64,000 nucleotides of DNA. Origin: Lacticaseibacillus porcinae (GTDB lineage: Bacteria; Bacillota; Bacilli; Lactobacillales; Lactobacillaceae). The stretch is taken from the NCBI RefSeq assembly GCF_003946305.1, contig NZ_RHNS01000004.1, forward strand, positions 1-64,000, given 5' to 3'. Numbering within the stretch: the stretch's first letter is position 1; each line of letters starts with the position of its first letter. Below are positions 7,485-15,905 of the stretch, in pieces. The translations under genes were made by a program, and so were the position numbers. Under the pieces are notes generated by a model. It did no database searches and was not told the DNA's origin. It worked only from the letters and a program-made list of their open reading frames with translations.

Positions 7485-8630
7485 TTATTTCGATTCAGAT
7501 TTAATGGTACTGATTTGATGGGTCTTGCTCCAAACTTCATAGAAGAAACGCACTGGTTTGTGGAACAATGCCCAAATGAAGTTCACCACGAAGTATGCGA
7601 GCAAAAGGCCAAATAGCAATAACAGCGCAAAGTTCAGATCAGTGCGGTGGAATTTGGAGAAGATCTCTTCAAACATCAAGAAGAATCCGCGCAAGCTTTG
7701 CAAGACGACGCCATATAACAAGAACGCCCGCAGCAACAACGTGCCAAAACCGGCAGGATGTTCATTGGCATCGACCACTTGGATCTTGACCAATTTTTTA
7801 CCCCAAGTGGTACCGTGATTGACCCAAGGCACCAACACATGAGCGAAGAACACTGGGAGTACCCAAGTCAACAACACGCCTGGCAACAGTTTTTCCATGC
7901 CCAATAAATTGGAGATCAACCCTAATACTGCTGCAGCAATGCCGACGACGACTACATTATCAAGGAAAAAGGCCACAAAGCGCCGCATCAAGCTGACGTG
8001 AGTCCCTGCTTGTAAGCTTTGTTGATCCATCGCTTCTCGCGTCGGGAACACACGCATCAACGTTGGCGCGATCAACGCCCCGATCAAACCGCCAGTGGAG
8101 TTTAAGATCAAATCATCAACGTCAAACAAGCGATAAGGGCGCGGATAGTAACCATACAATCCAGACAGTTGCGTCAGTTCAAAGAACAGCGACAACCCTA
8201 AGCTCATCGCCCAAGCTTGCCACCAAGGTCGCTTGAAGTAATAGCGCAAATACACGCCAAAAGGAATCGTCAACACAATGTTAAACACTGGTTGAATGAA
8301 CCCTGGTTGCTTCATCGCCGCCAGCCACGTGCTTGGATGCAGCGGTGAAAATACTGTGGTATTGATAAATTCTCGCAATGCCATGAATGGCACTAAGTTA
8401 TAACGCTGCGTGGTGAGTTGGGCAACAGCTTCGCGACTTGGTAGCGGCAAAATGATCAAAAAATACGCCGCTAACAAGTAAAACACGAAACTGTAGATCA
8501 CCACAGCGCGCCATTTTAAAAAGCTGCCATATTTACGATATTGACCGATCAAAAAAGGCAGTGCCAACACCAACGCCAAAAACGGGAAGGTCACCACTGC
8601 CATTTTTACCGGATAAAGGTAGACGCTCAC
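7485..8630 (-). CDS. VanZ-RDD fusion membrane protein
   Basis: In this 381-residue polytopic protein the first ~190 residues fit the VanZ-like family: hydrophobic helices, the YNLVPF segment, and FELTQLSGLYGYYPRPYRLFD then VDDLILNSTGG, where acidic and glycine residues recur in VanZ proteins. The second half (from about residue 210, HVSLMRRFVAFFLDN) is an RDD-type membrane domain. VanZ proteins have been linked to glycopeptide tolerance and envelope stress, but no function can be assigned here. The GTG start overlaps the purR stop (GTGA), so it is translationally coupled to the purine regulator. Confidence 0.8.
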   Translation of the reverse strand: MSVYLYPVKMAVVTFPFLALVLALPFLIGQYRKYGSFLKWRAVVIYSFVFYLLAAYFLIILPLPSREAVAQLTTQRYNLVPFMALREFINTTVFSPLHPSTWLAAMKQPGFIQPVFNIVLTIPFGVYLRYYFKRPWWQAWAMSLGLSLFFELTQLSGLYGYYPRPYRLFDVDDLILNSTGGLIGALIAPTLMRVFPTREAMDQQSLQAGTHVSLMRRFVAFFLDNVVVVGIAAAVLGLISNLLGMEKLLPGVLLTWVLPVFFAHVLVPWVNHGTTWGKKLVKIQVVDANEHPAGFGTLLLRAFLLYGVVLQSLRGFFLMFEEIFSKFHRTDLNFALLLLFGLLLAYFVVNFIWALFHKPVRFFYEVWSKTHQISTIKSESK

Positions 8631-9475
8631 TTAGAAAGTTCCTCCAGCTTGGCCATGTTTTTATCCATATAATTACCTGCCACCGCATGTAAGGTGTTGG
8701 CTTTGGTGTCGACTTCATCGACGCGGATCAAGCTCGTGTAATCAGAAACCATGCGATCGCCTGAGAAGTTACCTTCTGCAAATACGGAGATCCCGACCAG
8801 CTTAGCGTCAAATTCTGCGATCAATGAACGCATCCCGTTGACGGTGCCGCCGCCTTTCATGAAGTCATCAACGATCAAGACGCCAGAGCCGGCAGCTAGT
8901 GAACGCTTGGATAATTCCATTTTTTCGATGCGGGCGGAGCTTGCGGAAACATAGTTCACGGAAACCGTGGAGCCTTCAGTGATCTTGGAGTCGCGACGGA
9001 CGATCACAAATGGCACATTCAAAAATTGCGAAACTGATTGTGCGATCGGGATTCCTTTAGTAGCCACCGTCATCACGGCATCAACTTTTTGATCGAGGTA
9101 TTGCGTAGCGATCAAACGACCGATTTGTCGCAACACGTCAGGCGTGCCGAGCAGATCAGATAAGTAAACATACCCACCTGGCAACAAGCGATCAGTTTCG
9201 CTTAAGCGATTGGCCATGGCGCCGATGAAGTCCGTCGCTTCGGCTTTACCCATGATCGGAATGTAACGCACCCCACCAGCAGCACCGGGAACTGTTTCTA
9301 AAATCCCAGTTTGGCGTTGAGCAAACGTGCGGCGAACAATGGCAAGGTCTTCAGAAATCGAAGACTTGGCCGATTCGTAGCGTTTGGAAAAGAAGGTCAA
9401 TGGCACCAAGGTGTGTGGCCGCTCTAATAAATAGCGCGTCATGTCGATCAGCCGATCACTGCGGCGAACTTTCAT
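8627..9475 (-). CDS. purR: Purine operon repressor PurR
   Basis: This 282-residue PurR of the Bacillus/Lactococcus type has an N-terminal winged helix (residues about 1-75: RRSDRLIDMTRYLLERPH, then KSSISEDLAIVRR). A phosphoribosyltransferase-like domain follows, with the PRPP loop in GVLIVDDFMKGGGTVNG. It binds PurBox DNA (CCGAAC core) and senses PRPP. A promoter (TTGGAA-17-TATAAT, 9580-9608) and an upstream CCGAACGTTCG suggest autoregulation. Its neighbours ispE and glmU belong to the conserved Firmicutes order. Confidence 0.96.
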   Translation of the reverse strand: MKVRRSDRLIDMTRYLLERPHTLVPLTFFSKRYESAKSSISEDLAIVRRTFAQRQTGILETVPGAAGGVRYIPIMGKAEATDFIGAMANRLSETDRLLPGGYVYLSDLLGTPDVLRQIGRLIATQYLDQKVDAVMTVATKGIPIAQSVSQFLNVPFVIVRRDSKITEGSTVSVNYVSASSARIEKMELSKRSLAAGSGVLIVDDFMKGGGTVNGMRSLIAEFDAKLVGISVFAEGNFSGDRMVSDYTSLIRVDEVDTKANTLHAVAGNYMDKNMAKLEELSK

Positions 9476-9534
9476 AAGTATATCTCCTTAATTGATTCGG
9501 CAGCATCATTTTGCTGGTGTTGCCTGGACGGATT

Positions 9535-9546
9535 CCGAATATTTGG
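9535..9546. promoter_or_regulatory. PurBox-like palindrome in purR leader
   Basis: CCGAATATTTGG lies between the purR promoter and its start codon and resembles half of a PurBox pair. Match to the consensus is partial. Confidence 0.35.
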
Positions 9547-9579
9547 ATTATCACGATATATGTCGTTTCGATCTGCTTA

Positions 9580-9608
9580 ATTATAGGCGATTATCCGTGA
9601 AATTCCAA
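9580..9608 (-). promoter_or_regulatory. purR promoter
   Basis: Minus-strand -35 TTGGAA (9603-9608) and a perfect -10 TATAAT (9580-9585) are 17 nt apart. Confidence 0.7.
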
Positions 9609-9628
9609 GAATTTTTAGAAAATTTCAT

Positions 9629-9639
9629 CCGAACGTTCG
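9629..9639. promoter_or_regulatory. PurBox-like site upstream of purR
   Basis: CCGAACGTTCG contains the CCGAAC core of PurR boxes and is palindromic. It sits about 20 bp upstream of the -35 of purR, a usual PurBox location. Confidence 0.5.
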
Positions 9640-9743
9640 TCAATTTTTAATTTAATCAAAACACAAACAGTTTAATATTTTGCCGGAATTCCCCCGACTT
9701 GTCAAGGATTATCGGACAAATTTCGCGTTGTGTGCGGCAGAGG

Positions 9744-9931
9744 GTTTTAAATTTGGGACTCCAGCTGGCTCGCCGGTGCGTGGAGAGGGTCCTCGGCCGA
9801 GCTAACTTGGACGTTTCGCTACGCTCACCGCCAAGTGGATCTCGACCTGCGGCTTCTCGTAAGCGATGCTCGCTGAAGGCATGAGAATCTCACCACGCAC
9901 CGGCGGCCAGCTTCCGTCCCAAATTCAAAAC
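9744..9931. repeat. Cloverleaf palindromic element, copy 2
   Basis: The outer arms GTTTTAAATTTGGGAC (9744-9759) and GTCCCAAATTCAAAAC (9916-9931) pair but differ in sequence from copy 1. The core GTCCTCGGCCGAGCTAACTT and GTGGATCTCGACCTGCGG are kept, with an arm ACTTGG/CCAAGT and loop TCGCTACGCTC. It lies in the intergenic region between purR and the quorum-sensing locus. Confidence 0.88.
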
Positions 9932-10077
9932 TTTCACGAGCGAATTAACTTTACGAAGCTATCTATCGTCAGCATGTGTTGTTAATCGCAATGTTTCCAT
10001 AGACAATAGGAGGAAACTTCTCTCTACTACGCTATTATCTAAAAGCTTCACTACTTAATAAAGCAGTGAAGGTTGAC

Positions 10078-10140
10078 ATGAAATGTTCACAACAACACGA
10101 ATGCTACGGTGTCTCATTAACGTTCCAGTTAATAAAATAG
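10078..10140 (+). CDS. Possible 20-aa peptide upstream of histidine kinase
   Basis: ATG at 10078 follows GAAGG by 5 nt and encodes MKCSQQHECYGVSLTFQLIK. It lies upstream of an HPK10 kinase, where inducing-peptide genes are often found. It lacks a double-glycine leader or a clear secretion signal, so it may be chance. An inverted repeat (10146-10162 with 10181-10197) separates it from the kinase gene. Confidence 0.2.
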   Translation: MKCSQQHECYGVSLTFQLIK

Positions 10141-10240
10141 TATCAGCCCCTACTGAATAACACCGTATTTCACAAGTTGCTGTTATTCAATAGGAGCTTT
10201 ATACTTTTATTCAGTAAAGTAGTTATAAGGAGGAGCGTAC

Positions 10241-11491
10241 ATGTACACCATCCCGTTAGCAGACTACATCATCATTTCAGTTATCTTGTTCACTACCCTA
10301 TACACAGCACATTCATATTTAACGACAGGTCACATCCATACATATAAAGTTATTATCCTAACACTACTCACTACCTTAGCCTCAACTCTATTCACTAATT
10401 TTGGCGAATCTGCAGTTATCATCTGTTGCTTTTTTGGGATGATACACCTTCACCATTATATCGAGAGTTTATGCTTCGTCCTTTTGTGGGAAGGCTATGA
10501 TATTGTTCAACACCTCATCTTAGCAGGTGTATTACTGATGACTAGGGCTTTCCCTAGTCAAGCAAGTTTAATTGTCTGGTTCATTCCCATAGCATCCGCG
10601 TTGATACTCTTGGTATTGCTAGGCACGTACGCCATTCGCCATAAGAAACCTTTTCATTTTCCTTCAACACTATCGACGGTCTGCCGAAATCATCCTATTC
10701 TGCTCGCCTATCCGCTATTGACCTGCTTATTCTTCTCTCTGATCAATACAGTTGCTGATTATCTTACTTCAACAAAGGTTGAGTGGTTCTTGTTCTCTGT
10801 GTCAGCAACGCTCATCGTTGCTAACTATATTATCTTCTACTATGTCCTTAAATTAACTGATGCTATGCTGACAAATCAAATCTATCTTGCCTCAGAAGCA
10901 GCGGAGACTAAATACAACGAAGTACTTACGCGGCAACAAGTTAACACTGCTAATCTCTTGCACGACATGCAAAACATATTTATGGCAATTGAAGCAAATC
11001 TTCCGAAGACGGAACGCGACAAGTCAAACGTTGCAAGTTTAATTCGACAAGGGCGCCATCGACTATCACAAAATCAACCTAGCCAAAGCGTCTTAACTCA
11101 GATACACACCATTTCACTACGTAATATAATTTATTCAATTTGGACACAAGCGACTGAACATGAACTAACTTGTAATATTCTAGTTATTGGAGATATTCGA
11201 ATTCTTGACAAGATGACACTCTCTAACACAATTGCAGATCTAAAGAAGATTTCTAGAGTGGCAATTGCTGAAGCAATGCTCTCCGCTTCAAGAACTATCA
11301 AAATAAGAATTGCGGAGCAGACTCACGCAGTCAAAATTACGCTGATTCACGAATCCGATCAACATCGTTCTAATAATTTAGTTAGCACGATAGGCAGTTT
11401 GATAATTACTGAAAATGTTAACTATCTTGAAACAAGTAACAACAGCACTATTGAACAAACATTACTAATCGCGGAGGTTAATGATGCTTAG
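10241..11491 (+). CDS. HPK10-type quorum-sensing sensor histidine kinase
   Basis: This 416-residue protein has about six N-terminal membrane helices (residues ~8-210), then a cytoplasmic part with the phosphoacceptor histidine in ANLLHDMQNIF (about residue 241). The C-terminal ATPase region is weak. It matches AgrC/PlnB/ComD-type kinases that detect secreted peptides. The gene starts after AAGGAGGAG and overlaps the response regulator gene. The pair precedes a broken bacteriocin-like gene and a CPBP protease gene, the usual make-up of a class II bacteriocin regulon. Its A/T-rich codon use is unlike the surrounding core genes and suggests acquisition. Confidence 0.88.
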   Translation: MYTIPLADYIIISVILFTTLYTAHSYLTTGHIHTYKVIILTLLTTLASTLFTNFGESAVIICCFFGMIHLHHYIESLCFVLLWEGYDIVQHLILAGVLLMTRAFPSQASLIVWFIPIASALILLVLLGTYAIRHKKPFHFPSTLSTVCRNHPILLAYPLLTCLFFSLINTVADYLTSTKVEWFLFSVSATLIVANYIIFYYVLKLTDAMLTNQIYLASEAAETKYNEVLTRQQVNTANLLHDMQNIFMAIEANLPKTERDKSNVASLIRQGRHRLSQNQPSQSVLTQIHTISLRNIIYSIWTQATEHELTCNILVIGDIRILDKMTLSNTIADLKKISRVAIAEAMLSASRTIKIRIAEQTHAVKITLIHESDQHRSNNLVSTIGSLIITENVNYLETSNNSTIEQTLLIAEVNDA

Positions 11492-12236
11492 AATCTATAT
11501 GCTTGAGGACAATTTTCGTGAGTTGAGTTACCTAGAAGAGATTGTCGTTCAAACGCTATTTAATTTTCAGCCAGAGGCGTCATTAATACTTGCCACGTCG
11601 AACACCGATGATTTCTTGGAAGCAATTGGACAAGAGTCACTTGATGACACGTTATTTTTTCTCGACTATGATTTAAAACGCCATAAACAAACCGGCCTCG
11701 ATATCGCAAAGATGATTCGCGCTCGTTCCATAACTGCAGAAATCGTCTTTATTTCTGGACACGATGAAGCATTGTTAAAGCTTGTTACAAGCGAAATTAA
11801 ACCAATGAACTTCATCCAGAAAGGCCTAGACGGAATCTCACTGGCAACACAAATTCGTAACGATATATTAAAAAGTTCCGATCAAGTCGTAGCACGCAAT
11901 CAAAATACAGAATTCAATTTCATCGCACATCAAGGGGCTGGCTTGGTATCCATACCAATAGAAGAAATAATCATGATTCAGAGTTCTAAGACGGCACCGG
12001 GAATTCTTGAGGTTTTTGCTCAGCACACGACACTATCATATCGCGGAAGTCTATCTGACATCGAAAGTAAATATTCGTCTTTGTTTCGTTGTCACAAAAG
12101 CTTCATCATCAATCCCAATGCCGTTCGCTGGTTTGATCCTCACAAACGATTACTCACGATGTCAAACGGATCCCACGCTGATATTGGATTACGTAAACTT
12201 TCCAAACTTAGAAAGCTACTTGAAGAAAATAGATAA
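11484..12236 (+). CDS. LytTR-family response regulator
   Basis: This 250-residue protein has a receiver domain with acidic residues in MLEDN, the phosphorylatable Asp in FFLDYDLKRHKQTGLD (about residue 54), and a conserved Lys in FIQKGLDGI. A LytTR DNA-binding domain follows (about 145-250: FNFIAHQGAGLVSIP, HKSFIINPNAVRWFD). It is the partner of the upstream HPK10 kinase. ATG 11484 is preferred because GGAGG is 6 nt upstream; ATG 11481 is also possible. Such regulators bind paired direct repeats in front of bacteriocin genes; I could not define a clean pair here. Confidence 0.9.
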   Translation: MLRIYMLEDNFRELSYLEEIVVQTLFNFQPEASLILATSNTDDFLEAIGQESLDDTLFFLDYDLKRHKQTGLDIAKMIRARSITAEIVFISGHDEALLKLVTSEIKPMNFIQKGLDGISLATQIRNDILKSSDQVVARNQNTEFNFIAHQGAGLVSIPIEEIIMIQSSKTAPGILEVFAQHTTLSYRGSLSDIESKYSSLFRCHKSFIINPNAVRWFDPHKRLLTMSNGSHADIGLRKLSKLRKLLEENR

Positions 12237-12590
12237 GGATCTTGAGTCTATCACAACAGGCTTGACTACTGGCGTAGAACTTTAATACATATCAATAACC
12301 CGATTCTCAGTGTCATTGATAGAATCAATAGAGGGCTCTGTATGAGTACTAAGATGTTCGTATCTTTATTGTAAGCCCACGATAGTCACGATGAGCCAAC
12401 AACTAATCCTTCAATTTTTCGGAATTAGACTGTTCTGAAGTTCTGTCATTGACAATGTCTTGTGAAATTGAACGATTAATTCAACTTTTGATGCGTTTAG
12501 CCAATACATGAGCCAGACAATGTTTTTCCGATCATAATACAAACTGTACCTGATCAGGACAATTGATCATAGGAAAAAGGTGCAATAATA

Positions 12591-12797
12591 ATGAATAGCT
12601 TCGACAAGGTTGATGCTTCTTTCAAATAGTTTGATGACGCCAATTTAGTAACAGTTCAAGGTGACAAACGCAAAGCCACTGCAAGTTGGGTAAATGGGGA
12701 GCACTGTTCAACAAAGTTACTGAGTACCTTGAAAGTTAGTGTAGTAGCGAAAGGTCGGGCAGATGGTCCGGCCTTTTTATACCTGTCAGACCTTTAG
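12591..12797 (+). pseudogene. Broken class II bacteriocin-like precursor gene
   Basis: ATG at 12591 follows an AGGAAAAAGGTG ribosome site and reads MNSFDKVDASFK, then a TAG stop at 12627-12629. The same frame continues FDDANLVTVQGDKRKATASW and on to a stop at 12795. The portion F-DDANLVTVQG resembles a double-glycine bacteriocin leader (hydrophobic spacing ending in GG), but the expected second glycine is Asp and the leader is interrupted by the stop. The 3' end of the frame runs into a terminator, so a frameshift is also likely. It lies between the quorum-sensing pair and a CPBP protease, where a bacteriocin gene is expected. Confidence 0.55.
12751..12778 (+). terminator. Terminator in bacteriocin-like region
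   Basis: AAGGTCGG/CCGGCCTT hairpin followed by TTTTTAT, upstream of the CPBP gene. Confidence 0.7.
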
Positions 12798-12808
12798 GAG
12801 GGGTTAAG

Positions 12809-13564
12809 ATGAGTTTCTTTATTCCAAAGACAAAGCATTTCGGGCTTAAGTTGCTTGGGATGTTTATCATCTCAGCCGTATTGACGATTGTTTATATTTA
12901 TTTTCTGGACTATTTAAACCTTGGTTTCATCGTAATGCCATTAGTAGCAGAGATATTACTTGGCTTAACCATCATGATCTTGTCTCAAGTTTGGCTCAAA
13001 TTACCGCTCTTTGGCAAAGTGATCAATTGGAAACAAGGCACAGTGGCGATGCTCGTGATGCTAATTGTTTGTTTTACTGATTTTGGTGCACTTCCCGAAT
13101 TCTCAAATAAGCTCCTCATGTTGGCATTGTTGCACGGGGCTGCGGCGGGTATTTTTGAAGAAGCGCTCGTACGCGGACCATTGCTCTTCTTAGTTTTTAA
13201 GCATACGCCGAAAAACCTGTCACCATACTGGTGGACTGCCATTGTTACGGCATTATTCTTTGGTTGCATGCACTTACAGAATCTTAGCGCTAATCAAGAT
13301 CTTGTCCAAACTTTGATTCAGGTTGGCTATGCTACTGCACTGGGGTTTGGTGCTGCAGCACTTTATCTCTTTACCCATAACCTCGGATTTTCGGTTCTTT
13401 TACATGGTATCTCTGACTGCGTGAGTTATTACTTTGCAGGTAATAGCACCTCCTACGCAGGCGATAACTGGCTTGATTGGGTATTACTCGCATTGATGGT
13501 CTGCACGCAACTTGCAGTTGGCGCATATTTACTCAAACAAATAACTTCAACTCAAAAAGTTTAA
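12809..13564 (+). CDS. CPBP-family intramembrane protease
   Basis: This 251-residue membrane protein has the CPBP (Abi) signature motifs in order: EEALVRG (EExxxR), FFGCMHLQN (FxxxH) and LLHGISDC (HxxxD). These are the putative metal or catalytic residues of this glutamate/metalloprotease-like family. In lactic acid bacteria such genes in bacteriocin loci have been linked to self-immunity or peptide maturation. Here it follows the quorum-sensing pair and the broken bacteriocin-like gene, so an immunity role is plausible. A strong site (TTTAGGAGGGG) precedes ATG. Two paralogous genes of unknown function follow, probably co-transcribed. Confidence 0.88.
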   Translation: MSFFIPKTKHFGLKLLGMFIISAVLTIVYIYFLDYLNLGFIVMPLVAEILLGLTIMILSQVWLKLPLFGKVINWKQGTVAMLVMLIVCFTDFGALPEFSNKLLMLALLHGAAAGIFEEALVRGPLLFLVFKHTPKNLSPYWWTAIVTALFFGCMHLQNLSANQDLVQTLIQVGYATALGFGAAALYLFTHNLGFSVLLHGISDCVSYYFAGNSTSYAGDNWLDWVLLALMVCTQLAVGAYLLKQITSTQKV

Positions 13565-13582
13565 AGCAAGGGAGTTGTTTAC

Positions 13583-14164
13583 ATGAAAAATGTCAAAGAG
13601 GCACTTACAAAACCCGCTTTTCGGGGGCTTCCAAAAGACGGATTAACCGCTCTATCAGGACGAACGCTATTCACCATACAATTGGTCAATGGCGATCATA
13701 CTTTCCCTTCTCGCGGCACTTTCGCCCACCTTATTAATACGTTTTCTACAGGTGTCACCGTCACAGTAACGAAAAACCAAGTCACGCTAGACGGGCATGA
13801 AAACAAACAGATCACAATCATTCCCACCTCAGTTGATATTTTCTTGGCTCGAACCAATGCAAACCAGTTCAATTTGCGACAAGCCGCCCCAGTATATATC
13901 ACCTTTTTACATATGGTAGGTGATGACTTTGACTTCTATATTCGAGTTTCTGGAGGACGGGCAGGTAAATATTTGATCGATCATCCTCAGCAACTACCTG
14001 TTCACGATATCTTAGGGCTCAAGCATATTGAGACAGGTCAAACTGAAATGGATCTTGTCGATGCCATAAATTCATACGGATATACAAAACTTATCGAAGG
14101 ATCCGAGGTTGCTTTTCTTGACGACGATAACATCATCAAATTTGCATCAGTGACCCCACACTAG
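13583..14164 (+). CDS. Unknown protein, tandem paralogue 1
   Basis: This 193-residue protein has no signal peptide or membrane segment visible, and I do not recognise the family. Starting 19 nt after the CPBP stop with GGGAG upstream of ATG, it is probably in the same operon. It is clearly paralogous to the next gene: both begin with a ~10-residue leader followed by ALxKPAxRxL, share a TxDxFLAxxxAN segment, and share a near-identical block IRVSGGRAGKYLIDHPQQLP followed by VHDILGLK. The strongly conserved basic/glycine block suggests a binding or catalytic surface. A bacteriocin-associated role is inferred only from position. Confidence 0.75.
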   Translation: MKNVKEALTKPAFRGLPKDGLTALSGRTLFTIQLVNGDHTFPSRGTFAHLINTFSTGVTVTVTKNQVTLDGHENKQITIIPTSVDIFLARTNANQFNLRQAAPVYITFLHMVGDDFDFYIRVSGGRAGKYLIDHPQQLPVHDILGLKHIETGQTEMDLVDAINSYGYTKLIEGSEVAFLDDDNIIKFASVTPH

Positions 14165-14254
14165 CATTCACGGACAATGCCGTGTTGATAACCAAACAGT
14201 TAAATATTCTTCTCATGACAAGGTTTGAAAATTAGATTAAGGAAGATGATCATT

Positions 14255-14845
14255 ATGAACGACGCATATGAAGCGCTCGCTAAACCTGCGATTCGGTTTC
14301 TTTCAGACAATGGCTTATCTGCGTTGACAGGACGTGTCCTATTTACCACGCAACTGGTGATAGGTAAAGTGAGCTTGCCTGCTCGAGGTAGTTTCAAACA
14401 TCTTATCGGTGCATTTTCTGACGGTATTACGGTAACCGTAGTTGGCGACCAAGTAATGCTTGATGCTCCTAGAAAAAAACAATTCACGTTCACGCCAACA
14501 AGGATTGATGTGTTTTTAGCTCAAATCAAAGCAAACGAATATAGCTCGTGGCAAACGTCACCATCCTATCTCACTTTTTTGCATATGATAGGCAAGGATT
14601 TCGACTTTTACATTCGTGTATCTGGCGGACGAGCAGGTAAATACCTTATCGATCATCCTCAACAATTACCCGTTCATGATATTCTAGGGCTCAAGAATAT
14701 CGAGACTGGACACTCCGAAATAGATTTGGCCGAAGCAATCAATGCTTACGGCTATTCGAAACTTGTCGAAGACACTCCCGTCGCTTTCTTGAATACCGAT
14801 AATATTGCCAATGGCTACAGATTGGCATCGGTAACGTCACATTAA
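14255..14845 (+). CDS. Unknown protein, tandem paralogue 2
   Basis: This 196-residue homologue of the preceding gene shares the block RVSGGRAGKYLIDHPQQLP and an aligned N-terminus (MNDAYEALAKPAIRFLSDNG). The start at ATG 14255 is chosen by alignment with the paralogue; longer in-frame starts from 14225 are less likely. The pair arose by duplication and has since diverged over the first ~120 residues while the C-terminal half stayed similar. No function can be assigned. Confidence 0.75.
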   Translation: MNDAYEALAKPAIRFLSDNGLSALTGRVLFTTQLVIGKVSLPARGSFKHLIGAFSDGITVTVVGDQVMLDAPRKKQFTFTPTRIDVFLAQIKANEYSSWQTSPSYLTFLHMIGKDFDFYIRVSGGRAGKYLIDHPQQLPVHDILGLKNIETGHSEIDLAEAINAYGYSKLVEDTPVAFLNTDNIANGYRLASVTSH

Positions 14846-14860
14846 TCTACAACAAAACAA

Positions 14861-14895
14861 CCACCAGATCATGTAACAAGATCTGGTGGTTGTTT
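14861..14895. terminator. Bidirectional terminator
   Basis: Perfect hairpin ACAACCACCAGATC/GATCTGGTGGTTGT with flanking A and T runs, between the bacteriocin-like locus (plus) and the CDF gene (minus). Confidence 0.85.
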
Positions 14896-14909
14896 GATTA
14901 ATCGAGTCG

Positions 14910-15788
14910 TTAATACGGATTGTCCTTCATCTTCAGCGGTTGATAATCCCCATATTCAACTTGGATCGTCACATGGGCGATGTCATATTGATCGCGAAGT
15001 TTTTGACCGAGTTTTTCGATGAACCAGTCGTTGTTTTCGCTGGTATCACGCATCACGTGTACTGTTAGCGCCACATCAGTCGTACTTAACGCCCAAATGT
15101 GCAGATCGTGACATGAGATCACTGTCGGAAACTGGGTGATGCAAGCGGAAACTTTCGCTGGATCGACGGCTTTTGGTACGGCAGCCATCGCGAGGTTCAC
15201 GGCATCTTTCAATAACCCCCAAGTGCTGACTAACACCACTAATGCGACTAAGATCGACACTGTGGGATCAAGCCATTGCCACCCGGTCAACAAGTACAAG
15301 CCCCCAGCTAACACGACGCCTAAGCTGACGCCTGCGTCTGCGGCCATATGCATGAACGCACCTTTGATGTTGAGGTCATGATCTTTGCCATGATGGAACA
15401 ATAACGCCGTCGCGCCGTTAACGACGATCCCAACGCCAGCGACGATCATCACGATGCCGCCTTGCATCGGTTCAGGATGGGCGAAGCGTCCAGCGGCTTC
15501 GACAATAATGGCACCCATGGCGACTAATAAGAACACGGCATTGATCAACGCCGCAAGAATTGATGAACTTTTATAACCGTATGTCCGCATCGCAGTCGGC
15601 TTGCGGCAAGATAACCACGCAGCAAACCACGCGATCGCAAGGCCTAACACATCAGAAAGATTATGTAAGGCGTCTGCGACTAAGGCAATGGATCCGATAG
15701 CCGCGCCAAAGCCGACTTCTGCGACGATGTAAATCGCATTTAATAAAATGCCCCAGAAAAATGCTTTATCTGGTTTCGGATTCGTCAT
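14910..15788 (-). CDS. CDF-family divalent cation exporter
   Basis: This 292-residue cation diffusion facilitator has six predicted membrane helices, metal-site HxxxD pairs in ADALHNLSD (TM2) and FMHMAADAG (TM5), and a cytoplasmic C-terminal ferredoxin-like domain (HDLHIWALS, VTIQVEYG). It exports zinc or a similar divalent ion by proton exchange; the metal is not determined. The histidine in TM2 resembles zinc-type CzcD/ZitB rather than manganese-type exporters. The start at 15788 (MTNPKPDK) has GAGGAG upstream; the longer frame from 15887 has none. Confidence 0.9.
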   Translation of the reverse strand: MTNPKPDKAFFWGILLNAIYIVAEVGFGAAIGSIALVADALHNLSDVLGLAIAWFAAWLSCRKPTAMRTYGYKSSSILAALINAVFLLVAMGAIIVEAAGRFAHPEPMQGGIVMIVAGVGIVVNGATALLFHHGKDHDLNIKGAFMHMAADAGVSLGVVLAGGLYLLTGWQWLDPTVSILVALVVLVSTWGLLKDAVNLAMAAVPKAVDPAKVSACITQFPTVISCHDLHIWALSTTDVALTVHVMRDTSENNDWFIEKLGQKLRDQYDIAHVTIQVEYGDYQPLKMKDNPY

Positions 15789-15905
15789 GTGCGCTCTCCT
15801 CCTCACTGTTGATACCCCCATCATCGCGAGAATCACAACAGTTGTCAAAGCTAGAAAGTTAGCGTAACCATTCCGGACAAGGCGCAAAGCGTTGACCTCA
15901 TCGCC

